Shown in pieces: positions 1-8,787 of a DNA stretch of 64,000 nucleotides (its first letter is position 1; every line of letters starts with the position of its first letter). Both the position numbers and the translations under genes were made by a program. Source of the stretch: Nicoliella spurrieriana (GTDB taxonomy: Bacteria > Bacillota > Bacilli > Lactobacillales > Lactobacillaceae). The notes below the pieces were generated by a model, which saw only the letters and a list, made by a program, of their open reading frames with translations, did no database searches and was not told the origin of the DNA. The DNA is taken from NCBI RefSeq assembly GCF_023380205.1, contig NZ_CP093361.1, forward strand, positions 310,001-374,000, read 5' to 3'.

Positions 1-53
1 TAGTATTCAGAACGCCATTTTGGCTGTATAATTATACTGAAGGAGTGATTTTT

Positions 54-494
54 ATGTTATCTATTTTCGGTCAACGACTGCGGGCCTTGAGGCGCGGGCG
101 CAATTTAACCCAAAGCCAACTAGCAGCCGCATTGAATAACCAATTCGATGCCAAACCACATCCAAATACGGAAGCCCAATTGGGTAAATGGGAGTTGGGT
201 TTAAGGTCCCCTTCAATTCCAGAATTAATCAAATTAGCCACGTTTTTCAACGTCAGCATTGATTTTCTAGTGGGCCGTAATGACGATAATATTAAGGATG
301 TTGCTCGTGAACTAATCAGCGCTAGTGAACTGCAATTTAACGCCACTCCGCTCGATCGGAATGATAAACGGGAAATCTTCGAACTAATCCATGCCTACTT
401 ATTAGGTAAGGAGGGGCGTAATCATCGCCACGTGGCCAATCACAAACAACAAGAAGAACTAAGGTTAGACTTCGGCCCCCAGCCAAAAAAGTAG
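54..494 (+). CDS. XRE-family helix-turn-helix transcriptional regulator
   Basis: Cytoplasmic DNA-binding regulator of 146 aa. Residues 5-75 form a Cro/C1-type HTH: an arginine-rich first helix, then LTQSQLAAAL and a WELGLRSPS turn before a second helix pair ending in the IDFLVGR signature usual for this family. The C-terminal half is charged with no recognised domain. An upstream in-frame GTG at 45 lies inside the Shine-Dalgarno AAGGAG (40-45), so ATG 54 with 8-nt spacing is the better start. A TATAAT-like box lies at about 28-33. The methyltransferase-like gene follows 12 nt downstream in the same frame, so the pair is probably one operon. The target is unknown. Confidence 0.85.
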   Translation: MLSIFGQRLRALRRGRNLTQSQLAAALNNQFDAKPHPNTEAQLGKWELGLRSPSIPELIKLATFFNVSIDFLVGRNDDNIKDVARELISASELQFNATPLDRNDKREIFELIHAYLLGKEGRNHRHVANHKQQEELRLDFGPQPKK

Positions 495-506
495 GGAGGA
501 ATTTTT

Positions 507-1349
507 ATCAACCGCAAAAAACTACTGAAACAGCTCCGTAAAAATCACCAAATTAAGCATCACCCAGCATATATCGAACAACTAAAACAATTTGCCGAAC
601 TATTCAGCGATTTTGGTGAAATTAAATTTCTAATTAACAATATCATCATGAGTGATAAACTGCTCAGTAACGGTAATTTGCCCCAGGATCTGCCTAATTT
701 ATTGCTTCCTGATAACATCCAAGACACCATTTTTAAAGCGGTCAACAACCAGTTTCCGGCCGATAGTAGCGAGGGTGATCGCCTCTGGGAACGATACTCA
801 AACGCACTGCCTAAGCTCGATAAGCAACTACGATCATTTCGGGACTACTTAGAAACCCAATATGGAATGTGGGCCTACATTTCCGCACCGTTTACCAAGG
901 CGATTGCTGATTTTGTTGGTAATGACCACGTTTTAGAGGTCATGGCGGGCAATGGTTATATTTCAAAGGGCCTCCGGAATAATAACGTGAACGTAGTTGC
1001 TACCGATAGTTTAGAATGGGTGCAGGAGAACGAAACTGGCAAACACCTGGTCACTAACGTTGAAAAATTGGATGCCATGGCTGCTTTTCACAAGTATGAA
1101 TCATCAGTCGATACGATCATCATGTGTTGGTCTCCGGATGGCGTGCCAATTGATTGGGAGCTACTGCAGGCAATTCGTCAATCCCCTCGTGATATTCGAC
1201 TAATCGTTATTGGTGAAAAAAATGGTGCTACTAATTCCAAGGCGTTTTGGGAGCATGCCCAATTTGTGGACTTAGCTGCTGCTAAGCAACTGAATGTCCA
1301 CCACCAACCATTCGATTTAATTCATGATCAGCTCTACGTCGTAAAATAA
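507..1349 (+). CDS. SAM-dependent methyltransferase-like protein, apparently non-AUG start
   Basis: The central part carries a Rossmann motif I (VLEVMAGNGYISKGL) followed by an acidic strand end (VVATDS), typical of class I SAM-dependent methyltransferases; the substrate is not evident. The first ATG in frame is 648, but the frame is open back to the upstream gene's TAG at 492 and those 47 codons read like protein (KKLLKQLRK, AYIEQLKQFAELF). A strong Shine-Dalgarno GGGAGGA (494-500) is correctly spaced only for the ATC at 507; no ATG, GTG or TTG exists between 495 and 647, and no Shine-Dalgarno precedes 648. I therefore propose initiation at ATC 507 (280 aa). If 648 is used, the product is 233 aa. 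Likely operon with the XRE gene. Confidence 0.72.
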   Translation: MNRKKLLKQLRKNHQIKHHPAYIEQLKQFAELFSDFGEIKFLINNIIMSDKLLSNGNLPQDLPNLLLPDNIQDTIFKAVNNQFPADSSEGDRLWERYSNALPKLDKQLRSFRDYLETQYGMWAYISAPFTKAIADFVGNDHVLEVMAGNGYISKGLRNNNVNVVATDSLEWVQENETGKHLVTNVEKLDAMAAFHKYESSVDTIIMCWSPDGVPIDWELLQAIRQSPRDIRLIVIGEKNGATNSKAFWEHAQFVDLAAAKQLNVHHQPFDLIHDQLYVVK

Positions 1350-1387
1350 AAACCTTGTCGTGCAATGATTTGCATGACAAGGTTTTT
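1349..1387. terminator. Bidirectional rho-independent terminator
   Basis: A stem of about 13-17 bp (arm ACCTTGTCGTGCAA, loop TGAT, one G-U pair) is followed by a T run on the plus strand and preceded by an A run. It lies between the convergent methyltransferase gene and the 1390-1872 gene and can serve both. Confidence 0.85.
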
Positions 1388-1389
1388 GC

Positions 1390-1872
1390 TTATTTGGTTT
1401 CAGCAGCTTCTTCTTCACCCGCTGTAAAATTAGCATCAATTTTATTAAGTTGGTCTTGCGTCCACTCCACAAATCGAGTCGTCATTGCAGGCGTTTGTTT
1501 AACAAAGTCATCCGCAGCAGCAGCTTCATCAATTCTTAACTTTGAGCGATTCACATCGGGTGATTCTACGATCATATATACGTTAATGGGTTTAACCCCA
1601 TCACCAGCCATAATCTTACTAGTGGCCTTAATATTATCAAACGGCAAATTAATGACCCCCGTTTCTAATTTAAAAACGGTATCAGCATCATCAACGATTA
1701 GCCGCGCTTGAGCAATTTGATCCGCATTGATTTGTTCGGTAATAAACTGTACCAATGGGGTCAATGCCTTCTGTAAATCAGCCTCTAATGCTTTTCGGTT
1801 CATTGTAAAATTAGTGGCAGCGTATTGTTCATTAGTTACTTGCTCAATAAATTCGTCTACATCCATTTTCAT
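1390..1872 (-). CDS. Conserved-looking hypothetical cytoplasmic protein
   Basis: About 160 aa, acidic, without signal peptide or membrane segment. It has an alpha-helical N-terminus (VDEFIEQVTNEQ), a central stretch alternating hydrophobic and charged residues, and a C-terminal helix ending in EEEAAETK. I do not recognise the family. The ATG at 1872 is preferred over the GTG at 1881 because AGGTG lies about 8 nt upstream of it. It directly follows the membrane-protein gene 1882-2328 on the same strand, so the two are probably co-transcribed and may act together at the membrane; that is inference from position only. Confidence 0.7.
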   Translation of the reverse strand: MKMDVDEFIEQVTNEQYAATNFTMNRKALEADLQKALTPLVQFITEQINADQIAQARLIVDDADTVFKLETGVINLPFDNIKATSKIMAGDGVKPINVYMIVESPDVNRSKLRIDEAAAADDFVKQTPAMTTRFVEWTQDQLNKIDANFTAGEEEAAETK

Positions 1873-1881
1873 TTTTAACAC

Positions 1882-2328
1882 CTACTTTGATTTTTGATTT
1901 TGCTTTAATCGCTTCTCAACGCGCCGCTTCGAGTTCTTAAATACCATCTGAAACCAAACCACGTTGACTACGATTCCAAGGGCGCCCAATAATAGGTTAA
2001 TGATTCTAAGCCAAATACTAATGGACGCATCGGTGATTAGCAACATTGCGGTGATAAAGCTAATCGTGTAAAAAATCATAATCAACCCTAGCAGATGGTA
2101 GGCAAAGTGGAAGCGCAACGTTGCCAAGCCCATCGGCACTCCGTATAATAAGGCTGCAATGACAGCCGTTTTAATGAGGGCCTCCCCACTCAATAATGAT
2201 GACCCTAGCCACATGCCAACGTTAATTAAAATATAAACTAATAGTGAGCATAGTGCTCCGATGTTTAATTCTTTATTTTGCATCCCATTCATCCATTCTA
2301 AAATGTTATCTATTAATAACTTTGCCAC
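1882..2328 (-). CDS. Hypothetical integral membrane protein
   Basis: 148 aa with about four predicted membrane segments (around residues 23-43, 50-70, 75-97 and 103-128) and a strongly basic C-terminal tail (KNSKRRVEKRLKQNQKSK), which by the positive-inside rule should be cytoplasmic. No catalytic motif is visible. The start is uncertain: GTG at 2328 has no clear Shine-Dalgarno, and an internal ATG at 2292 is possible. It is the first gene of an apparent two-gene unit with 1390-1872. Function unknown. Confidence 0.65.
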   Translation of the reverse strand: MAKLLIDNILEWMNGMQNKELNIGALCSLLVYILINVGMWLGSSLLSGEALIKTAVIAALLYGVPMGLATLRFHFAYHLLGLIMIFYTISFITAMLLITDASISIWLRIINLLLGALGIVVNVVWFQMVFKNSKRRVEKRLKQNQKSK

Positions 2329-2380
2329 AAAATAAACCGATACACAACCATTAACCCTACTTTAGAAGGAAGGAATTTAA

Positions 2381-3247
2381 GTGAACTGGCAATACCATCT
2401 CGTTGCAAACCGCCCCGGAACCGTGCGGGAACTACTTAGCAACCAGCTATTAATTCCAAAACACCTCATTTACAGACTCCGTACGGATAAGCGGGTCACC
2501 GTCAATCACCGCTACCTCCCGATGAATTTTCAAGTTGCTGTCGGAGATCAGATTCAAATCAGCTTTGAACCCGATGACTTTAATTCAGTCCAGCCCCCGC
2601 TCTCAGATTGTACCGACGGCGTCCAAGTTCTATTCGAAACTAACGATGTTATCGTCGTAAATAAGCACCGTGGGGATAAAACGCATCCTAATCAACCGGG
2701 AGAACGGGGCGCTACGATCAACCACGTAGCAGCATACCTAGCACCTGCCCATCAACAACCATATATTATTCACAGGCTCGATCAACAAACCTCTGGTGCC
2801 ATCATCTTTGGTAAAAATCCAGCGGTGGTGCCGATCCTAACCCGGCTCATCAGTGAGAAACGCATTAAACGTTCCTACCTAGCGTGGGTATCAGGAACCG
2901 GAATGCGTTCATCGGGAACGATTGACCTCCCAATTGGCATTGATCCCAATGATCAACGGAAGCGCATGGTCAACGGTCCCCATTCATTGAATGCAATCAC
3001 ACACTACCAAGTCATTCGGACGAGTCATCATATGACCCTCCTTAAAATCGAACTAAGCACCGGTCGCACCCATCAAATTCGGGTTCACTTAGCAGCAATT
3101 GGCCATCCACTCGTTGGTGATCCCCTTTATAATCCGACTCCAGGGAACGCGCTCCAGCTGCATTCCTACCAACTAGATTTAATTCAACCATTTACAATGG
3201 AGCACCACCTCATTACCGCCCCACTACCAACTGATTTTTATATGTAA
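2381..3247 (+). CDS. RluA-family 23S rRNA/tRNA pseudouridine synthase
   Basis: Isomerises specific uridines to pseudouridine in structured RNA. 288 aa, full length for the RluA/RluD group. The N-terminal part (about 12-65) resembles an S4-like RNA-binding region. The catalytic motif HRLDQQTSG at 131-139 contains the aspartate nucleophile D134; GRTHQIRVH near residue 230 is the conserved second motif. GTG start at 2381 is supported by AAGGAAGG upstream. It stands alone between divergent and convergent neighbours. The exact RNA target cannot be read from the sequence, so no gene symbol is given. Confidence 0.9.
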   Translation: MNWQYHLVANRPGTVRELLSNQLLIPKHLIYRLRTDKRVTVNHRYLPMNFQVAVGDQIQISFEPDDFNSVQPPLSDCTDGVQVLFETNDVIVVNKHRGDKTHPNQPGERGATINHVAAYLAPAHQQPYIIHRLDQQTSGAIIFGKNPAVVPILTRLISEKRIKRSYLAWVSGTGMRSSGTIDLPIGIDPNDQRKRMVNGPHSLNAITHYQVIRTSHHMTLLKIELSTGRTHQIRVHLAAIGHPLVGDPLYNPTPGNALQLHSYQLDLIQPFTMEHHLITAPLPTDFYM

Positions 3248-3248
3248 A

Positions 3249-3286
3249 AAAATTCCGAACCAATTAAGGTTCGGAATTTTTTGCTT
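3249..3286. terminator. Bidirectional terminator between rluA-like gene and xpkA
   Basis: Perfect 13-bp stem (AAAATTCCGAACC and its complement) with a 6-nt loop, flanked by A and T runs. It lies between convergent genes. Confidence 0.88.
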
Positions 3287-3306
3287 TACAGTAATTAATT
3301 AAGCAA

Positions 3307-5703
3307 TTACTTTAAAGGCTTCCATTGCCATTCGTTAACTTCTGGTAAATCAGTACCTTCGTCACGAATGTAAGCGTTATGCTTAGCAACCATGTCTTCC
3401 ATCCGACGAACGAATGATTGACCCTTAACAGCATATTCTGGAACATCGTTAACAACTTCGATTGCAAGATCGAAACGGTCAAGTTGGTTAAGAACACGCA
3501 TGTCAAATGGAGTAGTAATATCACCATTTTCACGGTAACCATGAACGTGGACGTTGTGGTTATGACGGTCAAAGAAGAATCCTTTAATCATGTCTTCGAA
3601 GCCGTGGAATGCAAATACAACTGGCTTGTCAGTAGTGAATAATTGATCGAACTTAGCGTCACTTAAACCACGAGGGTCGTTTTCTGGAGTACGAAGTCTT
3701 AAGATATCAACAACGTTGATAAAACGAATCTTCATTTCTGGGAATTCATCGTGTAGTAATGAAACTGCAGCTAAAGCTTCCCAAGTAGGTTCAGTACCAG
3801 CAGCAGCAATAACTACGTCAGGTTCTTGACCTTGGTCAGTAGATGCCCAGTCGACGTAACCTAAACCATCCTTAACAAGGTTGGTAGCTTCTTCGATTGA
3901 GAACCATTGTGGACGTGGGTGCTTGGAAGTAACGATTAAGTTAATCTTTTCGTAACTTCTGAATGCAACATCACCAACAGCTAATAAAGTATTAGCATCG
4001 GCTGGCAAGTATTCACGAATAAATTCAGGCTTCTTTTCAGCCAAGTGAGTAAGCATCCCTGGATCTTGGTGAGTGTAACCATTGTGATCTTGTTGGAATA
4101 CAGTGGAAGTATCAACGAAGTTCAATGATGGGTATTGCTTACGCCATGGTTGTTCAGCAGCCTTACGTAACCACTTGAAGTGTTGAGTTAACATTGAGTC
4201 AACAACCCGACCGAATGATTCGTAAGTTGCGAAGAAACCGTGACGACCAGTTAGAACGTAACCTTCTAACCAACCTTCAGCTTGGTGTTCTGATAATTGT
4301 GAGTCAATTAATTGACCGTGGTTAGCCATGTAAGCATCGTTTGGTTCTTCGATGTCTTCCATCCATTGACGGTTAGTGTTTTCGAACACACCGTAAAGAC
4401 GGTTTGACATTGATTCATCAGGACCAAATGCACGGAAGTTAGTAGGGTTTAACTTAATAACTTCACCTAACCAGTTTGACCATACAACCATATCTTGAGC
4501 AACTGGCTTTCCGTGACCTTCAGCTGCAATATCAACAGCAAAGTCGCGGTAGTCTGGTAACTTCAATGGTTCTGGCTTAAGACCACCATTAGTGATTGGG
4601 TTCATAGCCATTCTTTGGTCACCCTTAGGTGCCATGTCGATAACTTCTTGCTTGATAGTACCATCATCGTTTAAGAAGTCTTCTGGCTTGTATGACTTCA
4701 ACCAGTCAACTAATAAGTCAGCATGGTCCATCTTGTTAGCGGAGATGTCGATTGGAACTTGGTGAGCACGGAATGAGTTTTCGATTGGTTCACCTTCAAG
4801 GTTCTTCTTAGGACCAGTCCAACCCTTTGGAGTCCGAACAACGATAACTGGCCAAATTGGTTCCTTAACGTTGTCAGGAGTTTCGTTTTCACGAGCATGC
4901 TTTTGGATAGCCTTGATATCTTCGATAGCAGCATCAAGAGTCTTAGCCATCTTTTCGTGGTATGCCATGTGATCGTCGAAGTCGTTACCGTTTTCAACAA
5001 AGGAAGCCTTCCAGCCAAGACCCTTGAAGTAATCAGCAATATCTTCGTCGCTCATCCGGTTTAATAAAGTAGGGTTAGAAATCTTGAACCCGTTTAAGTT
5101 AATGATTGGTAAAACGGCACCATCAGTGATTGGGTTGATGAACTTGCTTGAGAACCAACCTGCAGCTAATGGACCAGTTTCGAATTCACCATCACCGATT
5201 TCAGTAGCAGCGATAACGTCTGGGTTATCAAGAATTGCACCAACACCGTGTGAAAGTGAGTAACCAAGTTCTCCACCTTCATGGATTGAACCTGGAGTTT
5301 CAGGAGCAGCATGTGAAGCAACCCCACCTGGGAATGAGAATTGCTTGAACAATTTAGCCATACCCTTTTCATCTTGTGAGATGTTAGGGTAGATTTCTGA
5401 GTAACTACCATCAAGGTATGAGTTGGAGACCATTACTTGGCCACCATGACCGGAACCTTCGATGTAGAACATGTTAAGGTTGTACTTCTTAATTGCACGG
5501 TTTAAATGTGCGTAAATGAAAGTTTGGGAAGTAATAGTACCCCAATGTCCGATTGGCTTAACTTTAACATCATCAGAAGTCAAAGGCTTCTTTAATAATG
5601 GATTGGCACGCAAGTAAAGTTGACCTACTGATAAGTAGTTAGCAGCACGCCAGTACTTGTCAACTTCTTCCAAATATTCTTTGGAATCGAAATTTTCTGC
5701 CAT
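3307..5703 (-). CDS. xpkA: Xylulose-5-phosphate/fructose-6-phosphate phosphoketolase
   Basis: Thiamine-diphosphate enzyme that cleaves xylulose 5-phosphate with phosphate into acetyl phosphate and glyceraldehyde 3-phosphate (often also fructose 6-phosphate); key enzyme of heterolactic fermentation, cytoplasmic. 798 aa, full length. Visible XFP signatures are IGHWGT near residue 52, the [12 protein letters not shown] region near 150 and the ThDP motif [11 protein letters not shown] near 170. The order of N-terminal ThDP domain, central Pyr domain and C-terminal transketolase-like domain is complete with no frameshift. Start ATG 5703 follows AAAGGAGTG. It has its own promoter at 5791-5818 and an untranslated leader of roughly 80 nt containing an inverted repeat. 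It works with zwf and gnd further along the window. Confidence 0.97.
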   Translation of the reverse strand: MAENFDSKEYLEEVDKYWRAANYLSVGQLYLRANPLLKKPLTSDDVKVKPIGHWGTITSQTFIYAHLNRAIKKYNLNMFYIEGSGHGGQVMVSNSYLDGSYSEIYPNISQDEKGMAKLFKQFSFPGGVASHAAPETPGSIHEGGELGYSLSHGVGAILDNPDVIAATEIGDGEFETGPLAAGWFSSKFINPITDGAVLPIINLNGFKISNPTLLNRMSDEDIADYFKGLGWKASFVENGNDFDDHMAYHEKMAKTLDAAIEDIKAIQKHARENETPDNVKEPIWPVIVVRTPKGWTGPKKNLEGEPIENSFRAHQVPIDISANKMDHADLLVDWLKSYKPEDFLNDDGTIKQEVIDMAPKGDQRMAMNPITNGGLKPEPLKLPDYRDFAVDIAAEGHGKPVAQDMVVWSNWLGEVIKLNPTNFRAFGPDESMSNRLYGVFENTNRQWMEDIEEPNDAYMANHGQLIDSQLSEHQAEGWLEGYVLTGRHGFFATYESFGRVVDSMLTQHFKWLRKAAEQPWRKQYPSLNFVDTSTVFQQDHNGYTHQDPGMLTHLAEKKPEFIREYLPADANTLLAVGDVAFRSYEKINLIVTSKHPRPQWFSIEEATNLVKDGLGYVDWASTDQGQEPDVVIAAAGTEPTWEALAAVSLLHDEFPEMKIRFINVVDILRLRTPENDPRGLSDAKFDQLFTTDKPVVFAFHGFEDMIKGFFFDRHNHNVHVHGYRENGDITTPFDMRVLNQLDRFDLAIEVVNDVPEYAVKGQSFVRRMEDMVAKHNAYIRDEGTDLPEVNEWQWKPLK

Positions 5704-5750
5704 TTAATAACACTCCTTTAGTAAAATTAAATACATAGATTATCGTCAAC

Positions 5751-5779
5751 ATAAAATTAACCACGACAGCTAATTTTAT
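5751..5779. repeat. 9-bp inverted repeat in the xpkA leader
   Basis: ATAAAATTA (5751-5759) and TAATTTTAT (5771-5779) form a perfect 9-bp inverted repeat with an 11-nt loop, downstream of the predicted xpkA transcription start. It could be an operator or an mRNA stem. No protein can be assigned. Confidence 0.5.
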
Positions 5780-5790
5780 TTACAATCACT

Positions 5791-5818
5791 ATGATAATAG
5801 ATTTAAATTAAAAGTCAA
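5791..5818 (-). promoter_or_regulatory. Predicted xpkA promoter
   Basis: Reading the minus strand, -35 TTGACT (5813-5818) and -10 TATCAT (5791-5796) are separated by 16 nt, in a very AT-rich context. This would start transcription near 5784, about 80 nt before the xpkA start codon. Confidence 0.65.
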
Positions 5819-5865
5819 CCTTTTTGTAAATTGATACGGACCAATTTAAAAGACCACTTTTAATC

Positions 5866-5923
5866 GTTACGTATATTATGAATGAAAACGGTTAAATAGT
5901 CCAACTATTTGTTACGAATATTA
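5866..5923. repeat. Pair of direct repeats between the GntR gene and xpkA
   Basis: GTTACGTATATTA (5866-5878) and GTTACGAATATTA (5911-5923) match at 12 of 13 positions and start 45 bp apart. Between them lies AAATAGT-CCA-ACTATTT, a 7-bp inverted repeat. This looks like a regulatory arrangement upstream of the xpkA promoter. Confidence 0.45.
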
Positions 5924-5931
5924 ACCTTTTT

Positions 5932-6654
5932 TTAATTGATTTGAACGAATGTATTATACTTCAAATATTGATAGTGTAATCGCATGTTCGAAACCTCAAA
6001 CGGCGTCCCATCATCAAGGAAGAAAATCCCTTCCATGATGCCGACTGGTTCGGTAGGTTTCAACCCCAATAGCTGTTGATCTTCTTTCGTCGATGGTTCT
6101 GCCATGATCGACATGAACGAGCGGGTCACGGTCTTGCCAATTTCTCTTTCCAAATAGTTGAAAATCGATCCTGCAACCACCTGTTTAGTTAGTTTAGGGG
6201 TGATTTGAATTGGGATGTAGCCGGTCTCAATCATAAACGGCTGATCACCGAACGACCGCAGCCGCTTAATTTCATAGACAAAGTCATCTTCGCTCAAAAA
6301 TAAATCCTGCTGAAGCTCTTTGCTAGCCGGAATGACCCGAAGATCCAATAATTTGATTTGGGGGGTCCTCCCCTTACTCTCCATGCTATCGGTAATGCCG
6401 ATATTAGAGCCATCATAATGAAAAATCGTCTTGGACTTCATATATAGCGGGTTTACGAACGTCCCAGAACCCCGTTTTTTAAAGATAATCCCCTGATCAG
6501 CCAAAAGGGCTAACGCACGCTTGATCGAACTTCTACTAACTCCGTATGCTTCACTTAACGACCGCTCATCTGGGAGCCGGTTGTTGGGGAACTCATCCCG
6601 ACTAATTCGTGCTTTCAAATCCTGCATCACTTTATGATAAACTAAATCTGCCAT
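5932..6654 (-). CDS. GntR/HutC-family transcriptional regulator
   Basis: 240 aa. The N-terminal winged HTH has the GntR pattern (RISRDEFPNNRLPDERSLSE, then VSRSSIKRAL and a GSGTFV wing). The C-terminal half is a UTRA-type effector domain (FVYEIKRLR, FMIETGYIP, FLDDGTPFEVS), which in this family binds sugar phosphates or related metabolites. Three in-frame ATGs exist (6684, 6669, 6654); GAGGAGT about 6 nt before 6654 decides the start. The gene ends 228 bp upstream of xpkA on the same strand, so it may control sugar metabolism, including xpkA; this is inferred from position. The effector is unknown. Confidence 0.9.
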   Translation of the reverse strand: MADLVYHKVMQDLKARISRDEFPNNRLPDERSLSEAYGVSRSSIKRALALLADQGIIFKKRGSGTFVNPLYMKSKTIFHYDGSNIGITDSMESKGRTPQIKLLDLRVIPASKELQQDLFLSEDDFVYEIKRLRSFGDQPFMIETGYIPIQITPKLTKQVVAGSIFNYLEREIGKTVTRSFMSIMAEPSTKEDQQLLGLKPTEPVGIMEGIFFLDDGTPFEVSNMRLHYQYLKYNTFVQIN

Positions 6655-6769
6655 TTCATTACTCCTCATAAACGTCCGTTCCATCTTGTGTCTCCAGTAT
6701 AACAGAATAACAGCTGATTTTTAAAAATGAAAATGGGTTGTGCTAAAATGGAGGAAAGGTGGTTATAAT

Positions 6770-7270
6770 ATGTCGAAAAAATCCAAATTAAAAAAAACCC
6801 TCGTCGAAAAAATTCTCGATAAGAATAAAATTAGCTATCAACAACATGAATTTGCAACCCACACCGAGGGTGACGTTGCCCAAATGGACGTTGATCACGG
6901 TGGAATTGAAGAACATCGCATCTATAAAACCCTGGTCCTAAGTGGTAAGGCCACCGGTCCAGTCGTTGGCGTCGTACCATTAGATCAACACCTGAATGAA
7001 AAGGAACTCGCCCGTGTTTCCGGGAATAAAAAGGTTAACATGGTGCCATTAAAGGACCTCGAAAAAACAACCGGATACGAACACGGTGCTAATACCCCGA
7101 TCGGTATCTGGGAAAAATTTGAATATCCCATCTACATTGACGCTTCAGCTGAACAACAGGGAACCATTTTAGTGTCATCCGGTAAAATTGGCCGCTCGGT
7201 CGAATTAGATGCGAACGATTTGCAAACGCTTGTCCATGCCCAATTTGCGGACATTGCTACTGATAAGTAA
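6770..7270 (+). CDS. ybaK: YbaK/EbsC-family aminoacyl-tRNA deacylase (Cys-tRNA(Pro) type)
   Basis: Cytoplasmic editing enzyme; YbaK-type proteins hydrolyse Cys-tRNA(Pro) mischarged by prolyl-tRNA synthetase. 166 aa, usual length. Family signatures visible are the IYKTLVLSG strand, the VGVVPLDQHLNEKELARVSGNKKV region with a conserved lysine, and the C-terminal ILVSSGKIGRSVELD. ATG 6770 after AAGGTGG is the true start; the in-frame extension from 6740 overlaps the promoter region. The stop codon is 2 nt before the next gene's ATG, which implies translational coupling with the membrane peptidase-like gene. The link between the two functions is not obvious. Confidence 0.9.
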   Translation: MSKKSKLKKTLVEKILDKNKISYQQHEFATHTEGDVAQMDVDHGGIEEHRIYKTLVLSGKATGPVVGVVPLDQHLNEKELARVSGNKKVNMVPLKDLEKTTGYEHGANTPIGIWEKFEYPIYIDASAEQQGTILVSSGKIGRSVELDANDLQTLVHAQFADIATDK

Positions 7271-7272
7271 CG

Positions 7273-8022
7273 ATGGATAATTTAGGACAAACACTATTGC
7301 ATACTAATCTCACCGCACTATTTGAAATGATAGCAGTGCCATTCTTCTTAATTTTGGCGCTCAAGCGGGTCAGTCATGGGTGTAAACAGTTGATCGCGAA
7401 TCGGTATGGAATTCGCGGTCAGCTCTTTTTCGGTTGGCTCGGCATTGTAATTCATGAGTTCAGTCACCTAGTCATTGCGGTGCTTTTTGGTCACCACATT
7501 ACCGGATTTAAGCTATTACACGTTCCGCGTGGTGGTGATGATAACCAGTTAGGCTACGTTAATCACACGTTCAACCAAAAAAACGGCTACCAGCGAACTG
7601 GCAACCTATTTATTGGGATTGCCCCTGTTTTGGGGTGTGCAATCAGCTTAATTTTATTTACCAAATTGTTAGCACCGGAATTAATCACTAGCCTCAGTCG
7701 CCTTCCCGATTGGCATTTTCCGACCGCCATTTTAGCGCTAGCTTCCATCTGGAAATTCATCCTTTTAATTTTAATCGCTAGCTCGATTTCAATCGGCGGC
7801 TTTGACCTTAGTCATGCTGATCTCAGCAATATTAAATTCGGCCTCTTGGTGGTCGCAATCTTGGTGGTGGTTTCCGCCAGTTTCGCAACGGTGCTCGGGG
7901 TCGCAGTCAATTACTTAAATTGGGTGCATTCGATTTGCATCATTGTCAACGGAGTCCTGACGTTATCGTTAGTCGTGACCGTGCTTAGTAACGGGGTCAT
8001 CAGATTAATTACTGACCACTAA
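7273..8022 (+). CDS. M50-like membrane zinc metallopeptidase (putative)
   Basis: 249 aa, mostly hydrophobic, with about five to six membrane segments. The first two segments flank GIVIHEFSHLVIAVLFG, which contains the HExxH-type zinc motif (H-E-F-S-H). A second segment, NLFIGIAPVLGC, resembles the conserved C-terminal loop of site-2 protease relatives, although the usual NxxPxxxLDG motif is not intact. It may be an active protease or a non-canonical relative. It starts 2 nt after the ybaK stop and its 3' end overlaps the convergent HD gene by 4 bp. Confidence 0.72.
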   Translation: MDNLGQTLLHTNLTALFEMIAVPFFLILALKRVSHGCKQLIANRYGIRGQLFFGWLGIVIHEFSHLVIAVLFGHHITGFKLLHVPRGGDDNQLGYVNHTFNQKNGYQRTGNLFIGIAPVLGCAISLILFTKLLAPELITSLSRLPDWHFPTAILALASIWKFILLILIASSISIGGFDLSHADLSNIKFGLLVVAILVVVSASFATVLGVAVNYLNWVHSICIIVNGVLTLSLVVTVLSNGVIRLITDH

Positions 8023-8660
8023 TTACCCCATTCGACCTTAAATTCGGCTAGAAAATCCTGCATCACCTTTTGGCGTACCCGGGCCATTTCACGTGCCGTA
8101 TCAGTATTCAAGCTATTTTTAATTCGCAACAGTTTCTCATAGAAGTGATTAACAATGGTCGTCGGGGTCCGGTATTGTTCAACGGTTAGCTCCTCGCGGG
8201 GTTTAATTTTAGGATCATACATCCGTTCACCGAAATGACCACCGTAATAAAACGCCCTTGCAATTCCAATTGCTCCAATTGCATCCAAGCGGTCGGCATC
8301 CTGGACGATTTGCCCCTCCACCGATAGTTCGTAGTGGTGTTCCAGATTCTTACTAAATGACATGTGCTCGATAATTTCTAAAATCGCATCAATATGGGCA
8401 CCTGAATAATTCCATTCCTGGAGTTTGGATTTCACGATCGCAGTTTGTTTTCCTGGATCATCCACTAACTTATCATCAATTAAATCATGCATATACGCTG
8501 CGGTTAGGACAATTAGAGCGTTTGCCCTCGATTCATTTACCAAAATTGACTGGGCGTTGTTAACGACCCGTTCAATATGGTCAAAGTTATGCCCAGTGTG
8601 ATCACGTTGCATTTGTTGCTTTACGTATGGTCCGACTTGATCAAATGCGGTTTCCATCAT
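8019..8660 (-). CDS. HD-domain phosphohydrolase
   Basis: 213 aa cytoplasmic protein of the YedJ/YpgQ-like HD superfamily. Metal-binding residues are recognisable as H in GHNFDHIERV near residue 25, the HD pair in AAYMHDLIDDKL near 70, and a late D in VQDADRLDAIGAIGIARAF near 130. Related proteins hydrolyse nucleotides or other phosphate esters, but the substrate here is unknown. The start is one of two adjacent ATGs at 8660 and 8657; GGAATGAG lies upstream. Its stop TAG (8019-8021) overlaps the stop of the convergent membrane gene, leaving no room for a terminator between them. Confidence 0.88.
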   Translation of the reverse strand: MMETAFDQVGPYVKQQMQRDHTGHNFDHIERVVNNAQSILVNESRANALIVLTAAYMHDLIDDKLVDDPGKQTAIVKSKLQEWNYSGAHIDAILEIIEHMSFSKNLEHHYELSVEGQIVQDADRLDAIGAIGIARAFYYGGHFGERMYDPKIKPREELTVEQYRTPTTIVNHFYEKLLRIKNSLNTDTAREMARVRQKVMQDFLAEFKVEWGN

Positions 8661-8745
8661 TCACTCATTCCTTTTCCTTAAATCGTACTAACATTTTATC
8701 ATAGTCCCTTCTGATTCAAATGAAAAATAATTAAAAGCATATTCA

Positions 8746-8787
8746 AAAAAATAGCATTCAGATGATTATCATCTGAATGCTATTTTT
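8746..8787. terminator. Rho-independent terminator
   Basis: Long perfect stem with core ATAGCATTCAGATGA and a 3-nt loop, A run before and T run after. It terminates the small secreted-protein gene on the minus strand; transcription from the plus direction would also stop here. Confidence 0.88.

Noticed and set aside
648-852. Overlapping plus-strand frame starting at 652 inside the methyltransferase gene
   Set aside because: No ribosome site and no protein-like composition; it is a shadow of the longer gene.
8019-8022. Overlap of the M50-like and HD genes as a sign of a wrong frame in one of them
   Set aside because: Both frames have clear family motifs and correct stops (TAA at 8020-8022, TAG at 8019-8021 on the other strand); a 4-bp tail-to-tail overlap is normal.
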